Shown piece after piece: positions 20,352 to 29,497 of a stretch of 64,000 nt of DNA. The stretch is taken from NCBI GenBank assembly GCA_963210315.1, contig OY723245.1:2529580-2593579 (forward strand), in the 5' to 3' direction. Positions within the stretch are counted from its first letter, which is position 1. Every line of letters starts with the position of its first letter. The notes under the pieces were generated by a model. The model did not search any database, was not told where the DNA came from, and was given only the letters and a program-made list of their open reading frames with translations. Position numbers and translations under genes: made by a program. Origin of the DNA: Rhynchopus euleeides (lineage: Eukaryota > Euglenozoa > Diplonemea > Diplonemida > Diplonemidae).

Positions 20352-21806
20352 ATGGCATCGCAAGTCGCACGATGGCTGCGGGTCAACGGTCTTGACTGTC
20401 TCGAGGAGCCGCTGCACCGTGCTGGATACGAGGATGTTGTGGACCTGTCCGAGCTGGTGTCAGACAGTGCCGTCTTCAGCGATGTGGTCCGTGCGCCAGT
20501 GTACCGCATGAAGCTGCGGCGCCTGGTGATCCAAGAGGCACTCGCGCACACGTCAAAACGAGGCTGCCTACGGGAGCAAGCCGTCGCGCCCCGGCTCGTC
20601 GACTATTCCTTGCAGCCCAGCACTGCTGCCTGCCGCGCCTCGTTGCACCGATGTCGAGCGCCTGAACCTCAACCGCTGATGACCCAGCTAGGTGCTTCTG
20701 TGACACACCCCAGCGAACCCAGCTGGTCCCGCAGGTCATCAGCTGTGTCGTCTATCCCGTCGTCGCTGTCACTCGGGTCCAGGGCAAGTCGGACGACCTC
20801 CAGCAGCCGAGCCCCGCGAAACCGCCCTGTCGTGACGCCCCCCGTGTCCGTGTGTGAGGCCCCGAAGCAGATCTTCCGGGAGGAGGTCAGGATCTTTGCA
20901 AGCACCGAGGCCCACCCGCCGCTGTGGGGAACGGAGGTGCAGGAGGCACACACCACACACACACCACAAGCAGTGCCGCACGAGCCCGAGAAGGCAGCGA
21001 CGCCAACAGCAGGCGCAGGCACGCCTCTGACCCTCTGCCCCCCTGAGGGGAGACCTGCTGTGGCGTCGCCTAAAGGCAGCGTGAAGCACCCGCCTGGTGC
21101 CCCTCCGACGGAGCAGAAACCGAGACGCCGCCGGACCGCGCAGTCTCCGAAAGCACCAGACAACCCGGGCCGGAGGCTGCAGGTTGACAGCGCTGCCTCC
21201 CAAGGCGTCCCCACCACGCCGCCCTGCACGCCAGCGCAGGGGCCTGGCAAACCCGCCTCGACGAAGCACAAGTCTGCCGTCGTAGTGAAGGCACATACAC
21301 CCCTGTGCCTGCCCTCCTCCGAGCGGCTGCCTGCGCACTCCCCGACCCCAGGCGCCAAGCTGAAGGAACCTGTGAAGCCTCCCCCGCCACGTGGCAAAGG
21401 TGGGGAGCGGAGCCCCCCTCCCCCCGTGTCACTGGGGCAGAAGTGTGAAGCCGAATGCGCGTGGGAGGAGAAGGCGCTTCTGGAGAACGGCTTCAAGTCG
21501 GTGCTCGTGGTGCAAGGGGATCAGCAGGCGTCCTTCGCTTGGATATCTCAGAACAATGACGCGCTCCACTTCATCTCAGACAGTGGCACCACTGTGCTTC
21601 GCCTTGCCTCTGTGCGTGTTGTCACAACAGACGACCAGGGTTGGTTCACGCTGCATCTGCACAACTCCGATTCCTGGTCCTTCCAGGTGCCCTCAGGGGT
21701 CCACTACACTGCCCTTCGCCACAAGCTCAAAACGCTTTTTGGGAAAAATGTCCTAGCAGATGGGCAGGACCTCATTCAGTCGCCCATGGCACTGGAGCCT
21801 CCCTAA
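20352..21806 (+). CDS. SAM-domain protein with C-terminal PH-like domain
   Basis: 484 residues, single exon. The ATG (MASQVARWLRVNGL) follows TGACACAG ending at 20343. Residues ~3-64 match a sterile alpha motif: VARWLRVNGLDCLEEPLHRAG, a hydrophobic VVDLSEL helix, then MKLRRLVIQEAL. These motifs mediate protein or RNA interactions. Residues ~65-375 are disordered, Pro/Ser/Ala-rich with many basic KPP and PRR patches. The C-terminal ~100 residues are ordered and beta-rich (FKSVLVVQG, ASFAWISQNNDALHFISD, VRVVTTDDQGWFTLHLHN, WSFQVPSGVHYTALRHKLK), ending in a helix. That succession resembles a PH-like fold as used in membrane or cytoskeletal adaptors. It is probably a scaffold. The SAM call is fairly secure; the PH-like call is from strand pattern only. 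Confidence 0.75.
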   Translation: MASQVARWLRVNGLDCLEEPLHRAGYEDVVDLSELVSDSAVFSDVVRAPVYRMKLRRLVIQEALAHTSKRGCLREQAVAPRLVDYSLQPSTAACRASLHRCRAPEPQPLMTQLGASVTHPSEPSWSRRSSAVSSIPSSLSLGSRASRTTSSSRAPRNRPVVTPPVSVCEAPKQIFREEVRIFASTEAHPPLWGTEVQEAHTTHTPQAVPHEPEKAATPTAGAGTPLTLCPPEGRPAVASPKGSVKHPPGAPPTEQKPRRRRTAQSPKAPDNPGRRLQVDSAASQGVPTTPPCTPAQGPGKPASTKHKSAVVVKAHTPLCLPSSERLPAHSPTPGAKLKEPVKPPPPRGKGGERSPPPPVSLGQKCEAECAWEEKALLENGFKSVLVVQGDQQASFAWISQNNDALHFISDSGTTVLRLASVRVVTTDDQGWFTLHLHNSDSWSFQVPSGVHYTALRHKLKTLFGKNVLADGQDLIQSPMALEPP

Positions 21807-22317
21807 ACCTTCGAACACTCGAGTAGAACCTCTCATCAAACCGCAGCTTTATGCACTCCTTTGATGTAGTTGTCTGTATCTAGAACAGTAGAAACGTGCT
21901 GTGTGCCGGCTGCCCTTCTTGTTTGCAGTCGTAACAACGCGGGATGCCCCCCCGTCTCCGCCGCACTTTGCAGGTGTGAATGCAGGAATTATGCAGGGGT
22001 GCCGAGAGTCCCCGCGAATGCACAACGATGGTTTTCGTGGGCTTCTGAGTGTTCACTGGCGAACGTTCTTGACTGAATGAACACCTCTCACACGATTGCC
22101 CCCTGGGCTGCGCCACCATGCTTCGATCGAGCGACGGCAAAGATAAATCACCCCCTCCCCCACACACACCGCACCTCAGCCCCCCCTGCACCCACCTACT
22201 TGAATACGACTGCGTTGGGCCGATATGAATGCTGATGCCTGCCCAGTGATTCGTTACCTTTGTTTCGGAGACAGTTTCCTTCACGTTCAACTGCCACATC
22301 AGGACACGGGGGTTGGG

Positions 22318-24030
22318 ATGTCGGAGGATATCGGGGCCTTCAGGGAGGAGCTGGTGCAGAAGCTCGTGGTATGTGATCGCTTGCTGTGCTTTCTGACGCA
22401 CGTTCACCACACATAACAGCCCCACTATGGCGAAGTCACGTCCAAAACGCGTGGTGCGGGGGAAATGGCCACCGTGATCTTCACGAACGGTGTGAAAATG
22501 TATGCGAAGTCCAACGGACCTCGCATTGAACAGTGGCCGTCAGGCGAGGTATGGGTTGCTCGGTGTGTCTCCTCCACCCATCCATGACAGCAACTCATTG
22601 TTTCCTGGAAGAAAATTTTGCTGAAGAAGGACGGGCGTTCGACGGATTACAACCCGGAGGAACAACCAGTTGAGGAGGGGAAGTCCAGGCCGAAACCGGT
22701 GTGTTTCGAACTGTCTGAATTCAAAGCGAAGCCGACGGCCTCTGGGTCGCCTGCAAAGCCTTCCCCGAAGGCAGCAGCGAAGCCCTCCCCGAAGAAGCCC
22801 GAAGCTGCTGAGAAGAGAAAGCGCGAGGAGGACGAGAAGGAGTCTTCCGGATCTGACTCGTCGTCGAGCTCGTCCTCCGATTCGGACTCATCTGCGTCTG
22901 GGTCTTCTGAATCGGTATGGTTGGCAACACAGCGGCAAGCAACGCCACACCCTATCACATTCAGTAAACTTGTTTAAGCACCTTCGGTGCGACTAGGGAG
23001 TCAAGGGAGGACTAGAGAAGACGCCTTCCCTGTGCGTATTTGTTTTTCTACCACTTGCAGCAACAGTTTTCTTGCAAGGTTGGAAGGGGGGCGAACGGAA
23101 CAAACACCACCCTTCATCAGGCCAACGAGTGGTGTTTTGCTCCCTGCCTTCGCCCCTCCGTACGTCAGCTTTTGCACTGAACGGTGCCTAATGCAACGGA
23201 AAAGCGGTGGCTGAGTTACCACGAGACGCGTTTTTGATATTGATGGTTTGTGTCTTATGTCCGACCGAAGACTCCCACCCACACTCTATCACACCCACAC
23301 CCTCCCTTCAGGAACGGATAAAGAAAAAGCCGCGTGTGGCGGCAGTAGCCAAGCCAAAGCCGGAGGCGAAAAAACCTGCGGCAAAGAAGCCGCCGGCGAA
23401 AAAGGCCTCCCCGAAGAAGCGGGTCGTCAAAACCCCCGCCTCTCCTCCGAAGAAGGAGAAGAAGCCTGTCGACATTAACGACGACACGGAGGCGACCCTC
23501 GGCGATCTTGTTCTGGAGCTGGCCAAAGGCCTGGATCTCAGTGAGTATGTCGGGGATGTTCCGCACACTTCCCACACTGCCCTCACTCAACAGCGCACAT
23601 TCCGCAGAGGAGAAGCGGAAGCAGGAAGAGGCTGCTGCCAACCAGAAGGCCCCGCCGAAGCCGAAGAGTACAAAATTCCCTAGCAAGTACGATGCGCTGG
23701 TCACACAGATCGAGAAGTTGCAGGATAAGATCAAGAAGGAGAAGGCGCGTCTGCAGGGCAAAGACGACACCAAGGTTTGTGCCATGCTTCTTCGCCTTGC
23801 TGTGTTTGTCGCACCGTCTCAAGACAACCCCTGCCCTGCCTCTGCCGTCCCTCATGCACATGAACCTGCAGGAAGTCAGTCTCACCACCTCGAAGACAAA
23901 CTACATCGACCCACGTGTCATCTATGCGTGGTGCAAGCGTGAGGATGTCCCCATCAAGCAGGTGTACACGCAGCCGCTGATCCTGAAGTTCCCGTGGGCT
24001 GCTGGTGCGGACACCGAGTGGAGATTCTGA
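22318..24030 (+). CDS. TOP1S: DNA topoisomerase IB small (catalytic-tyrosine) subunit, stand-alone
   Basis: Six exons: 22318-22368, 22420-22548, 22591-22914, 23312-23540, 23608-23774 and 23872-24030. They splice in frame (1059 nt, 352 residues); all introns are GT-AG (51, 42, 397, 67 and 97 nt). The ATG follows CACATCAG ending at 22302. The last exon has the type IB active-site signature, TTSKTNYIDPRVIYAWCKR, with the nucleophile at Tyr311, and the usual short C-terminus KFPWAAG...WRF. Residues ~255-300 form the linker coiled coil (YDALVTQIEKLQDKIKKEKA). Residues ~95-250 are Lys/Pro/Ala/Ser-rich and likely nuclear. No core domain (Arg-Lys-Arg-His catalytic residues) exists here or upstream, where the previous gene ends at 21806. 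Kinetoplastids split TOP1 the same way, with a separately encoded large subunit completing the enzyme. The N-terminal ~60 residues (TVIFTNGVKMYAKSNG) are unfamiliar. Confidence 0.9.
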
Positions 24031-24450
24031 GCCCGCAGTGTTGACCCACGAGAGCCCAGGCGGATCTACAGGAATGTTCCAAGTGGTGCACAGACATGCC
24101 AGAGTTGTATACTACTGCCAGTGGGCAAGAACGAACCACTCTTCGATGCAGAAGAGGCAGCGAGGGCAGTTGTGTTGAAACCTACACATTGGATTGGAGC
24201 GGGCCCGAGGCCTTTGTGTGGGCGATTCTGTGTGTTTCATGTGATTGCCCTGCGAACCCCGTCCAATTCGTTCTTGGACATGTTCGATGATGCAACGCTG
24301 GGTTGCATGAATGCTCGGGACGGTACGAACGAACAAGTTCGGTGACGCAGAGTGACAGGCCCCACCTCAATTTCCGCTTTCGCGCGTCGAGAACAGCTGG
24401 CTTTGATTCTGTTGCCCCCAAAAACACACACACTTCAGGGACTTTTCATC

Positions 24451-25338
24451 ATGTCAACCAACACCAGCGATGAGATTAAGACGATGAAGCTGTACACAGA
24501 CCTCGATCGCATTGCGAACGAGCTGAAGGAGGAGGGGTACAGCCTCACCGAAGGGGATGTCCCCAGCAAGGTGGTGCACAAGTTGACGATGCTGAGCTAC
24601 AGTGGCGAGCAGGGTTGCAAGGATGTGATTGAGCGTGCAGGGCTCACATCCGAGGGGAAAGTGCTTGACCTTGGCAGCGGGCTTGGGGGTCCGGCGCGCG
24701 TCGTGAGCGACCTGTCCGGAGCCAGCGTGACGGCACTGGAGTACCAGGCCGACCTCACTGGCCTCTGCAACCAGCTCAACATGCGGAGCGGGTTCGACAA
24801 GCGCGTGAAGGCTGTGACGGGCGACGCCTGCAGCACTGAGCTCCCTGGACAGCTGGCTGCACTGGAGGGCGCCCACAGCCCCCCGTACGATGCGGCGGTG
24901 TCGTGGCTGATGATTCTCCACATCAAGTTCGAGGACAGGCGCCAGCTGTGGGCGAACCTGGCGTCATCCTTGCGGCAGGGTGCGGTGATTTTCGTCGAGG
25001 ACTTCTACGCCACCGCCGATGATGCGTTCACCGCAGAGCAGGTGCAGATGTTGGAGAAGGATGTGGCCATTCCGGATGGGAAGCTTCCGACGCGCGCTGC
25101 CTACGAGGAGCAGGTGAAGGGGGCCGGCTTTGTCGACCTCGAGTGGCAGGACATGACGGAGACGTGGACATCGTTTGTCTCAACACGTCACGATGCATAC
25201 GTTGCGGCAGAAGAGCGGCATAGGCGCGTGCACCAGGGCCCAACATTCGATCACATGAACCACTTCTACACCTCCGTGCGTTCTCTGTTCGCATCTGGGA
25301 GTCTCAAGGGTGTGAGGCTTATCGCGAAACGCGGGTAA
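24451..25338 (+). CDS. Class I SAM-dependent methyltransferase
   Basis: 295 residues, one exon. The ATG (MSTNTSDEIKTM) lies 13 nt after CACTTCAG ending at 24438. Motif I is VLDLGSGLGGPARVV (71-85), with the acidic ribose-binding residue in LEYQ (~97). Motif II-like GDACS and the post-motif DAAVSWLMILHI strand follow, then the later VIFVEDFY and SLFASGSLKGVRLIAKRG strands. The order and the GSGLGG spacing match small-molecule N- or C-methyltransferases, such as sarcosine/dimethylglycine, phosphoethanolamine or sterol methyltransferases. The length suits a single catalytic domain. The substrate cannot be read from the sequence. There is no signal or TM segment, so it should be cytosolic. It sits ~420 nt after TOP1S and ~600 nt before the REEP gene. 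Confidence 0.85.
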   Translation: MSTNTSDEIKTMKLYTDLDRIANELKEEGYSLTEGDVPSKVVHKLTMLSYSGEQGCKDVIERAGLTSEGKVLDLGSGLGGPARVVSDLSGASVTALEYQADLTGLCNQLNMRSGFDKRVKAVTGDACSTELPGQLAALEGAHSPPYDAAVSWLMILHIKFEDRRQLWANLASSLRQGAVIFVEDFYATADDAFTAEQVQMLEKDVAIPDGKLPTRAAYEEQVKGAGFVDLEWQDMTETWTSFVSTRHDAYVAAEERHRRVHQGPTFDHMNHFYTSVRSLFASGSLKGVRLIAKRG

Positions 25339-25933
25339 GTGAGCCGTTGTGGTTTTCGTGGTGTTTCCTGCACGGCACTGAGAATCTGGGATGGGATATC
25401 CCTTCTAACTGGAGGCTTCGAGCGGCAGTGTGCCCATTTTCAACGTTTTCAACGGGGCACTTACTCTGATGCACGTCACCAACCTGATTGGTTATGGCAG
25501 GTCGACGGCTGACGCCAGTTTGACACCCCCTCGTCTGTATCCACTGCGTTTTCTGTGTGGCATGCTGTCTCCCCGCACGAGGTTGCGGCGCGCGCACCCC
25601 CCTTTGTGTACGAGAGCCCAAACTGGCATCCCCGGGCGTTCTGCTGTTCTGGGGTGGGGGGGTGGGGTGGGGATCTCGTCGAAAAGTCCGAAAGCACTAT
25701 TCGGCACCCTCCCAAGCGTCAATCAAACACTTGATGAAGGCAATGCTGCGCTCATCTTGGTAAGTTGGCGTCACATAGGTGAAATCCCCGTTGGGCATGC
25801 GTCGAGAGCTGAGTGGAGCGCACTACACCCTGCAGAGGTTGCCCATCATTTGTTTTGTTCGTTCCCCCCCCTGCATTGCATCTCCAACACCACCACTTCA
25901 GACGCTTTTTCACTCAAACCTACACTTCTCAAA

Positions 25934-28893
25934 ATGGGGCTGCTGACCGGTCTGCTGTGGAACTTCCCGACGGAGCTTGGGAGCAAGCTCTACCTGGTTT
26001 TCTGCGGCTACAAGGTATGTCTTGCATCTTTGTTGGTCGGGCTTTTGTCGAGCGCGCTCAACAAACAGCCCTGACACTTCGCCGCCTCACCACCACATTC
26101 ATTCTCCTGCGACAGAGCTTCAAGGCGATTGAGTCGGAGGCCACCGAGGATGACACGCAGTGGCTGACCTTCTGGATGGTGCTGTCCCTGGTGCAGTTCG
26201 CCGAGTTCTGGGCTGACATCCTGCGCAAGTGGATCCCCTACTACAACGAGGCGAAGCTGGGCCTCGTGATCTGGCTGGGCGTGTTCCGTATGTCACTTCG
26301 TAGCACACACACACACACGCACAGGGGTGGGCTCGGACCCGTGCACAGCTGTTAACACACAGGGTGGATTAACACAGGGTTAACCCACCTGAAAAGTGAT
26401 CAACAACCATTCCCTGCTGAGCCCCCAAGGTCCTGGGTAAGACGTTAAACTGCCTGGGGGGGCCGTCCCCGGACCATGACGGGTGCCTGCACCAGGAGTC
26501 TAGCACGGCCGTGGTCCAGGGCATGACCGAAAACTGCTTGGGTACCGAGGCTCCCCAGACCAGGATGGGTGGAGACACCCGGAGTCTAAATAGTCACACC
26601 ACGTCAGGCCAGACCTTCGCATTGCACTCCGCGAAGACTGCCACACAGCCGCGGGGCAGGTGTGCAGCCTGTGGAAAACCTCGTACAGAAAAGACTGTAA
26701 GGGACGACAGCCCCGCCGAGGCGATACAGCGCCAGACGCGGCCCGAGTTTCTGGAGACCGACCGGGGAACTGGTACGTCTTCAGGATAAGCGCCTCACAG
26801 AGGACTGATCCTCACCTGTGTGATCCGTGAACCTCAGCCCCATGGTGCTGGAGTGGAGCGGGTGCCTCGACCTCTTTTCGGGTTTTTTCTATTTCTTTAT
26901 TTTCTTTTGGGTGCGTCCACCAAAGAAAACGTGGCCACCCACTCGCAGAGGCTCCCGAAAGCTCCAGCATCAGCTCGAGGTTCATGGTGTAGATCGGTGT
27001 CTCCAGAAGAAGGGGACGTCCGGTCGAAGAAGACAAACGACGAAGACAACCACACAGGCCGCACCAGGGGTGGAGCTTGGGGGTTTTTTCGGGTCAGCTG
27101 ACCTGATTTTCTGCAGGCCCTCACAAAAAATCAGGTCAGGGCAGAGCATTTTATAGGGGGTCTAAAGTGAGGCCAATCCTCACATTTAAGGGGAAAAAAA
27201 AAAAAGATTTCCGGGAAAAATCCGGGGTGGTGGTGGAAAACTGGTGGCGGCTGGCAGCCTCGCAGATGAGTGGACTCATGTTCAGTCAGACTGCGAGCAA
27301 CTTACCCGACCGGTTTTCTGTCCAGTTTCTTTGTCAAACCCCGAGAAAACGCAGGTCGCGAAGGGACGGACGTTCACTACCGTGGCCTCCGGCGGCTGGG
27401 GGGCTCCGCCCCCCAGACCCCCCTGTGCCGTCTGCCTGTCTTTTTTCCAACACCCTTCGGGGTCAATTGGGGATGGAATACAGACCACCCCGGGAGGATG
27501 CAGGCAGCTCACAAAATCGTACGGTTACAAGGAACAGATGCTCACTACCGTGGCCTCCGGCGGCTGGGGGGCTCCGCCCCCCAGACCCCCCCTGTGCTGT
27601 ATACCTGTCTTGGACCAAACCCTTTGGGGTCCCATCAGGGAATGGGATGCAGCCCACCCTGTGTAGCCCCTGGAGGACGCAGCCAGCTCATGCAGAATCT
27701 GTACCCACGGAAGGAACAGCCCGGGATCTGTACGCCCGGAAGAAACAGATGTTCACTACCGTGGCCTCCGGCGGCTGGGGGGCTCCGCCCCCCAGACCCC
27801 CCTGTGGCATGTGCATGTATTGTATCCAAGTCCTTGCACGCCCGGGTCTGCGGCAGATCGGTCCCGAGATCCATTTTTTGGACTAACCTCCGGCACCCGA
27901 GGCTGGACCCGAGCACGGATCCCTGAGAGAGGAACCGGGAGGTGACCCATTCACCACAAGACTCGCTTGCCAGGGGGTCCGCCAAAAAATCGGGGAACGC
28001 CTCACATTTAAGCCCAAATGAGCGTAGGTTTTGCCCCTATAAAATGCCCTGGGTCAGGGGTAAAAAGAAAAAAAAATATAGATTTTCGGGAAACCGGAAA
28101 AGTTGGCTCCTCGCCTTGGGGTCTCAAGGTGACCAGGAGGCGTTTCGTGAGCAAAGTCACCCCAGCGACATGAGCACAGGCCTCAAACAGTCACAATAGA
28201 GGACAAATGAAGCTGCCCAACCCGTACCGTGCAACAGACATTTACTACCGTGGCCTCCGGCGGCTGGGGGGCTCCGCCCCCCAGACCCCCCTGTGGCATG
28301 TGCCTGTCTTGTACCCAAGCCCTTTACATCAGGGAATGGAGTACAGAGGCCCTCAGTATCCCCAGGAGGACGCAGCCAACTCACACAGAATCCGTACGCC
28401 CGCAAGTCACACAGATGTTCACTACCGTGGCCTCCGGCGGCTGGGGCTCCGCCCCCCAGACCCCCCCTACGGCATGTGTTTGTCTTGTAACCAAGTCCTT
28501 GCGCGTCCGGGGCTGCATATCGGTTCCGGTACCCTCGCGGGAGGCTGGGCCCGAGCACTGATCTCTGAGACGAACCGGGGGGGAACCCATTCAGTGAGAA
28601 AAAATTGGCTGACCCGATCTGACCCGATCCAGCCCGCAACCCCATATTTCAAGCTCCACCCCTGGGCCGCACAAAAAAAAAAACCACACGCACACGGTAA
28701 TCTTTTTAGTTGTTAGGACGCACCGAGCAAGCTCTAGTGCTGCCTCCACACACACACACGCCCTATCCCTGCAGGTGGCGCACAGCTGCTGTACGACCAG
28801 GGTCTGCGTGCGCTGCTGAAGCAGCACGAGAAGAAGATCGACGATGTGATCGGCCAGGCTGAGGAGAAGGCCCGCGCTGCGGCCAAGAAGTAA
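25934..28893 (+). CDS. REEP/Yop1 (TB2/DP1/HVA22) ER membrane-shaping protein
   Basis: Three exons: 25934-26014, 26116-26287 and 28775-28893. They join in frame (372 nt, 123 residues). Introns are 101 and 2487 nt, both GT-AG. The family signature is clear: CGYKSFKAIE then EDDTQWLTFWMV (~40-51), the hydrophobic hairpin LSLVQFAEFWADILRKWIPYYNEAKLG (written here as overlapping pieces LSLVQFAEFWAD and WIPYYNEAKLG), LVIWLGVF, then the conserved GAQLLYDQGLRALLKQHE amphipathic helix, and a Lys/Ala-rich tail. These proteins insert hairpins into ER membrane and tubulate it. At 123 residues it is shorter than Yop1 (~180); the N-terminal extension is missing and the first hairpin is brief. The ATG follows CACTTCAG ending at 25901. 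The long intron is packed with repeats, unlike every other intron in the window. Confidence 0.93.
26355..26800. mobile_element. Retroposon-like block in the REEP intron
   Basis: The stretch starts with a near-palindromic GTTAACCCACC region and carries GGTCCTGGGTAAGACGTTAA. Similar GACGTTAAAC tails occur at the 3' ends of some LINE and SINE families in other eukaryotes. Two internal imperfect repeats (ACCAGGAGTCTAG near 26490 and ACCCGGAGTCTAA near 26577) follow. There is no coding capacity. Assignment to a retroposon is a guess from this tail and from its isolation inside an intron. Confidence 0.3.
27370..27808 (-). repeat. Three antisense GC-palindrome repeats
   Basis: Copies lie at about 27370-27427, 27534-27597 and 27745-27808, reading TCACTACCGTGGCCTCCGGC then the GGGGGGCTCCGCCCCCC hairpin and AGACCCCCCTGTG. 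They are spaced 165-210 bp apart, with partly homologous spacers. Confidence 0.85.
28234..28580 (-). repeat. Two antisense GC-palindrome repeats plus long homologous flank
   Basis: Copies lie at 28234-28296 and 28410-28470; the second lost four bases of its hairpin stem (GGCTGGGGCTCCGCCCCCC). The flank 28470-28580 (CCAAGTCCTTGCGCGTCC, TCGCGGGAGGCTGGGCCCGA) matches 8303-8405 inverted, and more loosely 27815-27950. Confidence 0.85.
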
Positions 28894-29497
28894 ACCGACC
28901 GGTCCTGCAAAGCGGCCTTAACACATTAAAACGACAACGTCACACCATGGCCTGGTTGTCGATAATTACGTTGCACTGTACACATACCTAATTTTTGATT
29001 TGATCTGCAGCTTGTGTGCAGCACGCTCCTCCTGTCTCTACTCTCCTGCGGAGGCAGAGGGTGTCTTACTTTTTTCCCTTTGTTTTTCTCGTTCGGAATG
29101 CCGGACAACGTTCTTTCAGAACTCTCGTTTGCGTAAGCAACACACGCACCTGGCTCCTGGTGACACGTTAATGGTCGAATGGGGTGCGGGCCAACAGATA
29201 GAGTGTGTTGCGACTTGCGGGCCCCTCGCCCTACGGATCCTCATTGCCAAGCGACTTAGACCTCGCGGCAGGCAGTACGGCAGGCCTGCCGTCTGTGGGG
29301 CTCTTCGCCCCTGCCCAGGGTCCCTCGCGGCTCTCTGGTGAAGAATAATGAACCGATCGCTGAGATGATCACTGCCGCGCTGCTTCTTTTTCTGCGACAT
29401 CTATTGCGTGGTCCGTCCTTCATCCGTGTAACCATGTAGCCCTTCATCCCTTCATCCCTGAACAGGTTCTACACAGCTCACGTTCTGAGGCCTCAAC

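Larger units (their letters stand above)
26288..28774 (+). other. 2.5-kb repeat-filled intron of the REEP gene
   Basis: The donor is CC|GTATGT and the acceptor CCCTATCCCTGCAG. The intron contains a retroposon-like block (26355-26800), two related A-rich/CCTCACATTTAAG segments (about 27120-27230 and 27965-28100), and five antisense copies of the GC-palindrome repeat. Frames across it (for example those around 27170-27900) are translations of the repeats. Confidence 0.85.

Noticed and set aside
22318-24030. Complete monomeric TOP1
   Set aside because: No DNA-binding core or catalytic Arg-Lys-Arg-His residues are encoded by these exons or before them, and the upstream gene has its own stop at 21806.
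27170-28716. Coding frames with repeated TTVASGGWGAPPPRPP or HYRGLRRLGGSAPQTP peptides
   Set aside because: These peptides are translations of the GC-palindrome repeat in different frames; they lie inside the REEP intron and recur at 8.4 and 47.9 kb.
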